Positions 58,194-64,000 of a DNA stretch of 64,000 nt are shown piece after piece. The position numbers and the translations under genes were made by a program. The DNA is from Aestuariibius violaceus. Lineage in GTDB: Bacteria; Pseudomonadota; Alphaproteobacteria; Rhodobacterales; Rhodobacteraceae. Each line of letters begins with the position of its first letter. Within the stretch, counting starts at the first letter, position 1. Where the stretch lies: NCBI RefSeq assembly GCF_040779325.2, contig NZ_JBFONT020000003.1, forward strand, positions 1 through 64,000, in the 5' to 3' direction. The notes beneath the pieces were generated by a model that searched no databases, was not told the DNA's origin, and saw nothing but the letters and a program-made list of their open reading frames with translations.

Positions 58194-59021
58194 ATGCCAT
58201 TGCCCGATCCCATGCTCCTCGCTTTGATGGCCCTTCTTTTGCTGGCGATCGGTGCATTCGCCGGAGTGCTGGCGGGGCTTCTGGGCGTGGGCGGAGGGAT
58301 CGTGCTGGTGCCGGCGTTCTTCTATGCCTTCAGCGCTTTGGGCTATGGCGGGCCGTCGCTGATGCAGTTGTGTCTCGGGACGTCGCTGGCGACCATCATC
58401 GTGACCTCGCTGAGATCGGTGGCGAGCCATCACAAGAAGGGCGCGGTGGATTGGGAGATCCTGAAGCGCTGGGCGCCTGGGATCGCGCTGGGCGCGGTGT
58501 TGGGCGTGGCGACGGCGGCGCGGTTGGGGTCGGTCGTCCTGCAGGCTATCTTTGCGATTCTGGCAATGATCGTGGGCGTTTACATGCTGGCCGGACGGTC
58601 GAGCTGGCGGCTGGGACCGGTCATGCCGGGGGGGATTTTGCGGGCCGGGATGTCCTTTGCGATGGGGGCTTTGTCGGTGCTGATGGGCATCGGAGGCGGG
58701 TCGTTCGGGGTGCCGGTAATGACGCTTTACGGCGTGCCAATCCACCGGGCGGTCGCCACGGCGGCGGGGTTCGGCGTGGTGATCGCGGTGCCGTCTGTGA
58801 TCGGGTTCCTGATCGTGGTGCCGGCAGGGCAGATGCCGCCCCTGACCATCGGGTCGGTGAACCTGGTGGCCTTTGGACTGGTGATCGCGATGACCTTGAT
58901 AACAACGCCTTACGGGGCGGCCTTGGCGCATCGGCTGGATCCGAAGCCGCTGAAGCGGGTCTTCGGGGTGTTTTTGGTCCTCGTGGCGCTGAACATGTTG
59001 CGCGGGGCAGCTTTCGGATAG
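58194..59021 (+). CDS. TauE/SafE (sulfite exporter-like) permease
   Basis: 275 residues with seven to eight membrane helices. The duplicated signature GVLAGLLGVGGGIVLVPAFF (about 25) is repeated as ALSVLMGIGGGSFGVPVMT (about 163), typical of the TauE/SafE anion permease family. The substrate (sulfite, sulfoacetate or another organosulfonate) is unknown. GGAGG precedes the ATG. Confidence 0.88.
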   Translation: MPLPDPMLLALMALLLLAIGAFAGVLAGLLGVGGGIVLVPAFFYAFSALGYGGPSLMQLCLGTSLATIIVTSLRSVASHHKKGAVDWEILKRWAPGIALGAVLGVATAARLGSVVLQAIFAILAMIVGVYMLAGRSSWRLGPVMPGGILRAGMSFAMGALSVLMGIGGGSFGVPVMTLYGVPIHRAVATAAGFGVVIAVPSVIGFLIVVPAGQMPPLTIGSVNLVAFGLVIAMTLITTPYGAALAHRLDPKPLKRVFGVFLVLVALNMLRGAAFG

Positions 59022-59069
59022 AACGTTAACGCCGCGGACGGCGAGCACGGACGCTGCAACCCCCGAGGT

Positions 59070-59221
59070 GGCGCGAATCATCCGTTAACGCAGGAAGAAT
59101 GAGGCGATGCGGGCTGTCGGCATCCTGTCGGCTTTGCGTCGGCTTTCTGTCGGGCATTTCCCGCCGCGGGCACCGGGTAACGGACCGTTCTGCTGCGCTG
59201 CGGCGCAACAGCGTGAGCAAT
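59070..59221 (+). repeat. 152-bp element with four 11-bp direct repeats (copy C)
   Basis: GGCGCGAATC at 59070, GTTAAC at 59084, then repeat cores GTCGG at 59116, 59127, 59138 and 59149. TAACGG follows at 59178, GCGCAAC at 59203 and GAGCAAT at 59215-59221, with ATTGTTTT soon after. It lies in a 253-bp gap between the convergent TauE gene and the membrane-protein gene. Confidence 0.85.
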
Positions 59222-59274
59222 GATGCGGGTGGGCGAGATTGTTTTCCTGAGCGAAGGGGTTGCCCCGTGTCCTA

Positions 59275-59709
59275 TTAGTATGGCGCGGCGAACCCCGCCC
59301 TGCGGTGGGACGGCAGATCCGGGTCGTCAGGCCGTCTTGGGTAGAGCAGGGCAAGGAGGATCGCGACGGCGTAGAGCGGCCCGGCCGTTGCGGGATAGTG
59401 GAACGGCAACGTTACGGCGACCTGCGCGCCCAGGACGAGGCCAAGCGGCGGGAACGTGATGAAGCCTGCGATGACGCCGACGATCGGAAACGCGAAGAGG
59501 CAGATCATGAGGTCGAACAGGATACCTGAAGTCCCTGGTTGGCCCATCTGCGGATAGACCGCCCAAGCGAAGGTCGCGGCGACCACGGTGGTCACGAACC
59601 ACGCCCAGAGGCTGAGGGCGGGGCCGAGATCTCCGCCCGTCCCGACGACGAAGATGCCGAAGGCGAGGAAGGCTGTGATCGCGGCTGTGGTGGAGGCTTT
59701 TTCGCGCAT
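59275..59709 (-). CDS. Small multi-pass membrane protein
   Basis: 144 residues with three to four helices (TAAITAFLAFGIFVVG, LWAWFVTTVVAATFAWAV, LFDLMICLFAFPIVGVIAGFITF, and GPLYAVAILLALLYP). No family is recognised. The ATG at 59709 is preferred because upstream codons to 59952 are polar and cross the palindrome array. Its ribosome-binding site (AGGAG) is somewhat distant. Confidence 0.65.
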   Translation of the reverse strand: MREKASTTAAITAFLAFGIFVVGTGGDLGPALSLWAWFVTTVVAATFAWAVYPQMGQPGTSGILFDLMICLFAFPIVGVIAGFITFPPLGLVLGAQVAVTLPFHYPATAGPLYAVAILLALLYPRRPDDPDLPSHRRAGFAAPY

Positions 59710-60026
59710 TCTGCTCAGGCTCCTGAAGAGATTACGCGACAGCTTCTCAGGAGACTGTCGGCATGTCAGTCGGGCAGATCGCCGCTGGGGCACGGCGGAG
59801 CGGTGGTTCACGGAGATGAGGGCTGCCTTTCTTGCCAGTGGAGGTCCCGGCTCAAGGCCGGGACGCCCTGTGGTTGCGTTAGGACGATGCGGGCGGCGGG
59901 TCGCGGATGCTATGGGCGGATCAGAATTTTCTAGAAAATTCTGGGTGGGCAAAATCTTCTAGAAGATTTTGAGGGTGCAAGTTTTTCTAGAAAAATTTGG
60001 CTACGAGGCGCAATGGGTTACCGTCC
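59710..60026. other. Non-coding region with the second palindrome triplet
   Basis: About 317 bp without a gene between the small membrane-protein start and the DUF1289 stop. It holds the palindrome triplet (59922-59999), and two GTCGGC/GTCGGG hexamers 12 bp apart at 59757 and 59769 that recall, but do not match, the 11-bp element. Confidence 0.6.
59922..59999. repeat. Triplet of 22-bp palindromes, 28-bp period (copy 2)
   Basis: Palindromes at 59922-59943, 59950-59971 and 59978-59999, each 22 bp, with 6-bp spacers. The first two are perfect (arms CAGAATTTTCT/AGAAAATTCTG and CAAAATCTTCT/AGAAGATTTTG). The third has one mismatched pair. The array starts 28 bp past the stop of the leftward DUF1289 gene. 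The same length, number and spacing occur at 12583-12660. Confidence 0.9.
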
Positions 60027-60275
60027 TTAATCCGGTCGTTGAGCGGCGCGCTTTTGGCGCCGAGCGCGTCCGCCGCGCCGTCTTTGCAGGCGCGGGGCAC
60101 GGGCCGGGAGGTCGGCGATCACTGCACGACGGGCCTCGGGCGTCATGCGGGACCAGCCGCCGATCTCTTGCAGCGTGCGCAGGCAGCCGGTGCAGATCTT
60201 CTCCTCGGGGTGGAGGATGCAGATCTTCACGCAGGGGCTTTCGACCTCGTCGCGCTGCCAGATATCGTCGCTCAT
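60027..60275 (-). CDS. DUF1289 family protein
   Basis: 82 residues. The four-cysteine pattern SPCVKICILHPEEKICTGCLRTLQEI is followed by WSRMTPEARRAVIADLPARA, diagnostic of this small, probably metal-binding family. The C-terminus is Arg-rich. Function unknown. It is coupled to ruvX with a 4-bp overlap. Confidence 0.88.
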   Translation of the reverse strand: MSDDIWQRDEVESPCVKICILHPEEKICTGCLRTLQEIGGWSRMTPEARRAVIADLPARAPRLQRRRGGRARRQKRAAQRPD

Positions 60276-60745
60276 GTCGCCTCCAGATGCCTGAGCCTGT
60301 CCAGCACACCCTGGAGGATAAATCCAGCCGCCACGTGGTCGATCACCTCGGCACGACGTTTCCGTGTCGTATCCGCCTCGAGCAAGGCCCGTTCGGCGGC
60401 GACGGTCGACAGGCGCTCGTCCCAGAAGGTGATCGGCAGGCTGGTGATCTGGTGGAGGTTGCGGGCGAAGGCGCGGGTCGACTGGCAGCGCGGGCCTTCG
60501 GTGCCGTCCATGTTGCGGGGCAGGCCGAGGACAAAGCCTGCCACCGCCCGCGCATTGGCGAGATCGAGGAGGCGGGCGGCATCGGTGGTGAACTTCTTGC
60601 GCGGGATGGTCTCGAGCGGAGTCGCGACCGAGCGAAGCGTGTCAGACGTCGCCACGCCGATCGTCTTGGTGCCGAGGTCGAGGCCGAAGAGGGCACCGGT
60701 GCGGGGCAGGGCTGCGGCGAAGGTGGCGATGTCGTCGTGGATCAT
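60272..60745 (-). CDS. ruvX: Putative pre-16S rRNA nuclease (YqgF/RuvX)
   Basis: 157 residues. The RNase H-like fold has GLDLGTKTIGVATSD (first catalytic Asp), VLGLPRNMDGTEG, the second acidic site in FWDERLSTVAA, and IDHVAAGFILQGVLD at the end. It processes the 5' end of 16S rRNA precursors. It overlaps ccmI by one base and DUF1289 by four, so the three form one transcript. Confidence 0.92.
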   Translation of the reverse strand: MIHDDIATFAAALPRTGALFGLDLGTKTIGVATSDTLRSVATPLETIPRKKFTTDAARLLDLANARAVAGFVLGLPRNMDGTEGPRCQSTRAFARNLHQITSLPITFWDERLSTVAAERALLEADTTRKRRAEVIDHVAAGFILQGVLDRLRHLEAT

Positions 60746-61911
60746 CAGTCCGCGACGCCTGCGGCGCGGGCGGCCTGGTGAAGTTCGGTCATCGCCTGGG
60801 CATTGCCGCCGAAGACCTCCTGCGCCTCCTGCCAGATGGCTGTGGCGGCGTCGGTGCGGCCGAGGACGCCGTAAGAGCGGATGAGGCGGGCCCAGTCCGA
60901 CGGCGGGCCGCCTTCGGTTGCGAGCCGGTCGGCGAGGCCTGCGACCATGCCTTCGATGGCGGCGGTCTGGTCGGGATCGTCGGTGAGGATGGGGGGGGGA
61001 GCGTAGTCGACACCGGCCTCGAAGGCGGCGCGTTCGATCCCCTGGCGGGCGAGAAGGCCGTAGAGGCCGGTGCCGGGTGTCTCCACGATCGGCCGCCAGA
61101 GCTGGAAGGTCAGGTCGGGGCGACCGGTTTGTGCGTGGAGGAGGCCCAGATAGTAGCGCGCGGCGGGATCGGCGGCGTTGCTGGTCAGGCGGGCGGTGAT
61201 CTGGGCCTCGAGCTCTGGCGAGATGCGGCCGCCTGCGGCTTGCTGCATGAGCTGCCAGAGACGTTCCTCGTCAAGGGGGTCGAGCGTGCCGTTTGCGGTC
61301 TTGAGGTCAATGATCCGCTGCTGGGCCATCCGGGCCTCGGCGAAGCGGCCGAGGCGGGATTCGTACTGGACGAGGAGGGTGAGGCCCTGCAGGTCGTCGG
61401 GGCGTTCGGCCACGGCTTCCCTCAGGCGGCGCATGAGATCCTGTTCGTCCTCGGACAGCGGCGGTGGGGTGATCGCGGGGGCGGTCGCTTCGAGCGCCTC
61501 TTGATTGCCGCGGGCGGTGCGCAGCTCCTGAGCGGCAGCGAGGCGCACCTCGTGCGGCAGGTCGGGGCGGCCGGGATCGCCGACGACGGCATAGAGGCCG
61601 AGGCCGCCGCCAGCGATGGCGAGCGCAGCGAAAGCGAGCGCGGCGCGGGTCGCCCCCTTGGGGGCGTCGGTCTGGTCAGTCGTGCCGCGGGCGTCGGCGG
61701 CGAGAAGGCGGCGGGCGACCTCGGTCCGGATGCGCTCGGCCTCCTCGTCCGAGATCAGGCCGCGGGCGCGGTCGCGGTCAATCTCGTCCAGCTGATCGCG
61801 GTAGACCGACATGTCGTTGCCGCCCGCGCGGTTGGGCGGAGCGAGAAGCGCTCGACCGAGTGCGGCGAGGGAGAGAGCGACGAGCGCTGCGGAGACGATC
61901 CAGAAGACCAT
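60745..61911 (-). CDS. ccmI: c-type cytochrome biogenesis protein CcmI
   Basis: 388 residues. Two N-terminal membrane helices (MVFWIVSAALVALSLAALGRALL and about 96-115) enclose the cytoplasmic YRDQLDEIDRDRARGLISDEEAERIRTEVARRLL motif typical of CcmI/CycH. The periplasmic C-terminus has TPR-like repeats and binds apocytochrome c during haem attachment. The ATG at 61911 is used; the far longer open frame extending to 63381 is antisense to soxB. Confidence 0.9.
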   Translation of the reverse strand: MVFWIVSAALVALSLAALGRALLAPPNRAGGNDMSVYRDQLDEIDRDRARGLISDEEAERIRTEVARRLLAADARGTTDQTDAPKGATRAALAFAALAIAGGGLGLYAVVGDPGRPDLPHEVRLAAAQELRTARGNQEALEATAPAITPPPLSEDEQDLMRRLREAVAERPDDLQGLTLLVQYESRLGRFAEARMAQQRIIDLKTANGTLDPLDEERLWQLMQQAAGGRISPELEAQITARLTSNAADPAARYYLGLLHAQTGRPDLTFQLWRPIVETPGTGLYGLLARQGIERAAFEAGVDYAPPPILTDDPDQTAAIEGMVAGLADRLATEGGPPSDWARLIRSYGVLGRTDAATAIWQEAQEVFGGNAQAMTELHQAARAAGVAD

Positions 61912-62043
61912 GGGGGGATACCTAATGGTCCCGGGCCGAAGACGGAAGGCGCTGTCGTTTTCGGTGCGACAAATGCCGCAGCGGATCGGGGTTTTGCATG
62001 GCAAGAGGTGCAGATATCGTCTGGCCGTTACGAGGGAGCCGGT

Positions 62044-63291
62044 ATGAAGCGTTACTCTGCCTTTGCCATCGCGCGCGAGGCCTTGCGGGGCCACAAGGGC
62101 TGGGAGCGCGCCTGGGCCTCGCCCGAGCCGCGGGAGCGCTATGACGTGATCGTCGTGGGTGGCGGCGGGCATGGGTTGGCGACGGCCTATTACCTGGGCA
62201 AGAACCACGGGATCACGAATGTCGCCGTGTTGGAAAAGGGCTGGATCGGCGGCGGCAATACCGGCCGGAACACGACGATCATCCGGTCGAACTACCTGCA
62301 GGACGCCTCTGCCGCGATCTATGAGAAGGCGCGGGCGCTTTACGAGACGCTGAGCCAGGAGCTGAACTACAACATCATGTTCAGCCCGCGCGGTGTGATG
62401 ATGCTGGCCCAGACCCATCACGAGGTGCGGGGCTACCAGCGGACGGCGCACGCCAATGCGCTGCAGGGGGTGGCGACGGAATATGTCGGGCCGGAGCGGG
62501 TAAAGGAGCTGTGTCCGATCATCTCGATCGACGGGCCGCGCTATCCGGTCCTCGGCGCGCTCTGGCAGGCGCGCGGCGGGACGGCGCGGCACGATGCGGT
62601 GGCGTGGGGCTATGCCCGGGCCTGTTCGGATATGGGGATGCATATCGTCCAGAACTGCGAGGTGACGGCGGTGCGGTCGTCGAACGGGCAGGTGACGGGG
62701 GTGGAGACGACGAAGGGGCCGATCCAGTGCGACAAGCTGGCGCTGGTCGTGGCCGGCCATTCGGGGCGGCTGGCCGAGATGGCGGGATTCCGGTTGCCGG
62801 TCGAGAGCGTGGCGCTGCAGGCGATGGTCAGCGAGCCGATCAAGCCCTGCATGGATGTCGTGGTGATGGCCAACACGGTCCACGGCTATATGAGCCAGTC
62901 CGACAAGGGCGAGATGGTGATCGGCGGCGGCGCGGACGGGTTCAACAACTACACGCAGAGGGGCTCTTTCCACCATATCGAAGAGACGGTGCGCGCGCTG
63001 ATCGAGACCTTCCCGATGCTGTCGCGGCTGAAGATGCTGCGGCAATGGGGCGGGATCGTCGACATGACCGGGGACCGCTCGCCGATCATCGGGAAGACGC
63101 CGCTCGGCGGGTGTTTCATCAATTGCGGCTGGGGGACCGGCGGGTTCAAGGCGATCCCCGGCGGCGGCTGGGCGACCGCCGAGACCGTGGCGAAGGGGGA
63201 GCCGGGGCCGTTGGCGGCGGCCTTCTCGCTCGACCGGTTCCGGGAGGGGCGGTTCATCGACGAAAGCGTCGCGGCGGGGGTGGCGCATTGA
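62044..63291 (+). CDS. soxB: Sarcosine oxidase subunit beta
   Basis: 415 residues, the flavin subunit of heterotetrameric sarcosine oxidase. The Rossmann motif is YDVIVVGGGGHGLATAYYL (about 33-51) and the GRNTTIIRSNYLQDASAA segment is typical. The C-terminal GGCFINCGWGTGGFKAIPGGG binds FAD. The enzyme demethylates N-methylglycine, passing a one-carbon unit to folate. GAGGGAG precedes the ATG. It starts the cluster continued by soxD. Confidence 0.93.
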   Translation: MKRYSAFAIAREALRGHKGWERAWASPEPRERYDVIVVGGGGHGLATAYYLGKNHGITNVAVLEKGWIGGGNTGRNTTIIRSNYLQDASAAIYEKARALYETLSQELNYNIMFSPRGVMMLAQTHHEVRGYQRTAHANALQGVATEYVGPERVKELCPIISIDGPRYPVLGALWQARGGTARHDAVAWGYARACSDMGMHIVQNCEVTAVRSSNGQVTGVETTKGPIQCDKLALVVAGHSGRLAEMAGFRLPVESVALQAMVSEPIKPCMDVVVMANTVHGYMSQSDKGEMVIGGGADGFNNYTQRGSFHHIEETVRALIETFPMLSRLKMLRQWGGIVDMTGDRSPIIGKTPLGGCFINCGWGTGGFKAIPGGGWATAETVAKGEPGPLAAAFSLDRFREGRFIDESVAAGVAH

Positions 63292-63445
63292 GACAGATGC
63301 AGCAGGAAACCGCCGATCTGCAGGCGGCGGCGGGGCCGTGCGCAAGCGGCCGGACGTTGAAACGCGCCGGGCGATCCACATCTAGGAACCTGTGTCGGGA
63401 GGTCGCAGTTGGCCTTTCGGCGGGACTTGGATTGGAGCATTTGGA

Positions 63446-63703
63446 ATGGCCGAAGAAGGCAAATCGTCTAACAGCACGCTGGCGTTCATCGTGGGCGGGC
63501 TGGTTGTTGCAGTCATCGTTCTTTTCTTCCTTTTCTCAGGCGGCGCGGATGACGCCGACACCGCCGGCGATGCCGGAGGCGACACGACCAATGTCGAGGT
63601 CAATACCGGCGGCGAGACCGATGCCGGGGAGGCGGAGGTCGAGGCCGACACCGATGCCGGCGAGGCCGACGGCGGCGCCGAGGGCGAGACGACCGGAAAC
63701 TGA
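63446..63703 (+). CDS. Small acidic membrane protein in the sox cluster
   Basis: 85 residues. One membrane helix (LAFIVGGLVVAVIVLFFLFSGG, about 12-33) is followed by an acidic, low-complexity Asp/Glu/Gly/Thr tail (for example GGETDAGEAEVEADTDAGEADGG). GGAGC lies before the ATG. Similar small proteins sit between soxB and soxD in related genomes (recalled). Function unknown; the tail may be disordered and bind cations. Confidence 0.7.
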   Translation: MAEEGKSSNSTLAFIVGGLVVAVIVLFFLFSGGADDADTAGDAGGDTTNVEVNTGGETDAGEAEVEADTDAGEADGGAEGETTGN

Positions 63704-63709
63704 TGTGAG

Positions 63710-63743
63710 CGGCCGCGACGGTGGGGCGGGGCGGCCGTTTTTT
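63710..63743 (+). terminator. Rho-independent terminator in the sox cluster
   Basis: CGGCCGC (63710-63716) and GCGGCCG (63731-63737) enclose a 14-nt loop and are followed by T6. It lies inside the cluster, between the two small genes, so it may set the expression of soxD and later genes. Confidence 0.8.
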
Positions 63744-63760
63744 GCAAGCTGGAGAGACGT

Positions 63761-63913
63761 ATGGAGTTATCGCGCAGACAGACGCGCTTTGCCGGATTTT
63801 TGGCCGGAGCCTTCGGGACGATCGTCGTGGGCCTGTTCCTTACCGTGGCGATCACCGGGAACGCCTTCGGCGTGGAAGAGCGGAAGATCCCCGCGAGTTT
63901 CATCGAATACTAG
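63761..63913 (+). CDS. 50-residue membrane protein in the sox cluster
   Basis: 50 residues, MELSRRQTRF then one membrane helix (AGFLAGAFGTIVVGLFLTVAI) and a short tail ending VEERKIPASFIEY. GGAGAGACGT precedes the ATG closely. Small genes of this size at this position recur in related sox clusters (recalled), so it is probably a real gene. Function unknown. Confidence 0.7.
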   Translation: MELSRRQTRFAGFLAGAFGTIVVGLFLTVAITGNAFGVEERKIPASFIEY

Positions 63914-63937
63914 ACTTTCCGCATGGGGGCCGACCCC

Positions 63938-64000
63938 ATGCTGATCCTGCGCTGCCCCTATTGCGGCGTCGAGGCCGACGAGACCGAGCTGGCCCCGGGC
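63938..64000 (+). CDS. soxD: Sarcosine oxidase subunit delta, N-terminus (partial)
   Basis: The first 21 codons read MLILRCPYCGVEADETELAPG and run off the window. The CPYCG zinc site and the position after soxB identify the delta subunit of heterotetrameric sarcosine oxidase. The alpha and gamma genes would be expected further on. Confidence 0.88.
   Translation, partial: MLILRCPYCGVEADETELAPG

Noticed and set aside
59757..59774. GTCGGC and GTCGGG pair resembling the 11-bp repeat element
   Set aside because: Only two units occur, with a 12-bp spacing and none of the flanking blocks.
60745..63381. An 878-codon leftward open frame
   Set aside because: Only its last 388 codons are ccmI. The rest is antisense to soxB, which has clear FAD motifs and a good ribosome-binding site.
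1..64000. CRISPR array, complete insertion sequence or prophage
   Set aside because: No regularly spaced repeats with unique spacers, no transposase or integrase, and no phage structural genes were seen. The only spaced repeats are the palindrome triplets and the 11-bp arrays.

Overview
The window looks like a chromosomal stretch of a high-GC alphaproteobacterium of the family Rhodobacteraceae (roseobacter/Rhodobacter group). This rests on recognised gene orders and families: pcm-tolC-popZ-like, pleD divergent from a DUF3572 gene, glnE with a small downstream partner, a sarcosine oxidase cluster with two tiny membrane proteins, and DUF6280, DUF2852 and DUF1289 proteins. No species can be named from the sequence alone. 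There are no rRNA genes, CRISPR arrays or complete insertion sequences. One intact tRNA (Leu-UAA) and half of a tRNA-Cys are present.

Layout. 1-3084: a TRAP transporter operon (dctPQM), divergent from a gene that leaves the window. 3085-5575: a short, gene-poor accessory segment with a RepA-like ATPase and a gene lacking its own start, ending inside a broken tRNA-Cys. 5644-8835: pcm, a TolC-type outer-membrane protein and a PopZ-like protein. 8854-12633: cobQ, a membrane protein, DUF6280, efp and a GNAT acetyltransferase. 12660-16795: ygfZ, an MsbA-like exporter and a tyrosine phosphatase, then suhB. 16963-21284: a Crp/Fnr regulator, a GFA-family protein, rhomboid, a TPR protein, tRNA-Leu, a YdeI-like protein and a lytic transglycosylase. 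21414-28631: an AI-2E-type permease, metG, YceI, two lipoproteins, an XRE regulator facing a fatty acid desaturase, NUDIX and DUF983. 28789-32447: an EF-hand protein, an ECF sigma factor with probable anti-sigma and metal sensor, and PleD/DUF3572. 32569-36397: an MttB-family methyltransferase, VOC, bpt, RDD and DUF2852. 36567-47880: glnE, eda, a flavin-binding oxidase, an orphan amino-acid binding protein, a glycosyltransferase, a lipoprotein, edd, a threonine dehydratase and a beta-barrel protein. 48033-51689: a membrane protein, rlmI-like, PIN and SDR. 51902-56894: a two-component system joined to an unusual ABC-like protein and a P-loop protein. 57139-64000: dusA, a TauE permease, DUF1289, ruvX, ccmI, and the start of the sarcosine oxidase (sox) cluster.

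Functional links. eda and edd together give the Entner-Doudoroff route but are about 4 kb apart with unrelated genes between them. TRAP uptake, the MttB-family protein and sarcosine oxidase fit a marine heterotroph that uses organic acids and methylated amines (inference).

Most notable findings. (1) A 152-154 bp non-coding element occurs three times (18142-18295 on -, 42457-42610 on +, 59070-59221 on +). Its core is four direct repeats of TGTCGGCATNN with an exact 11-bp period, flanked at near-constant distances by GTTAA, TAACGG and GCGCAAC blocks. (2) Triplets of 22-bp palindromes with 6-bp spacers (28-bp period) lie at 12583-12660 and 59922-59999. (3) A P-loop protein, an ABC-exporter-like protein with an eroded ATPase, a histidine kinase and a response regulator lie in one block. 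(4) The accessory segment ends in a recombined tRNA-Cys.
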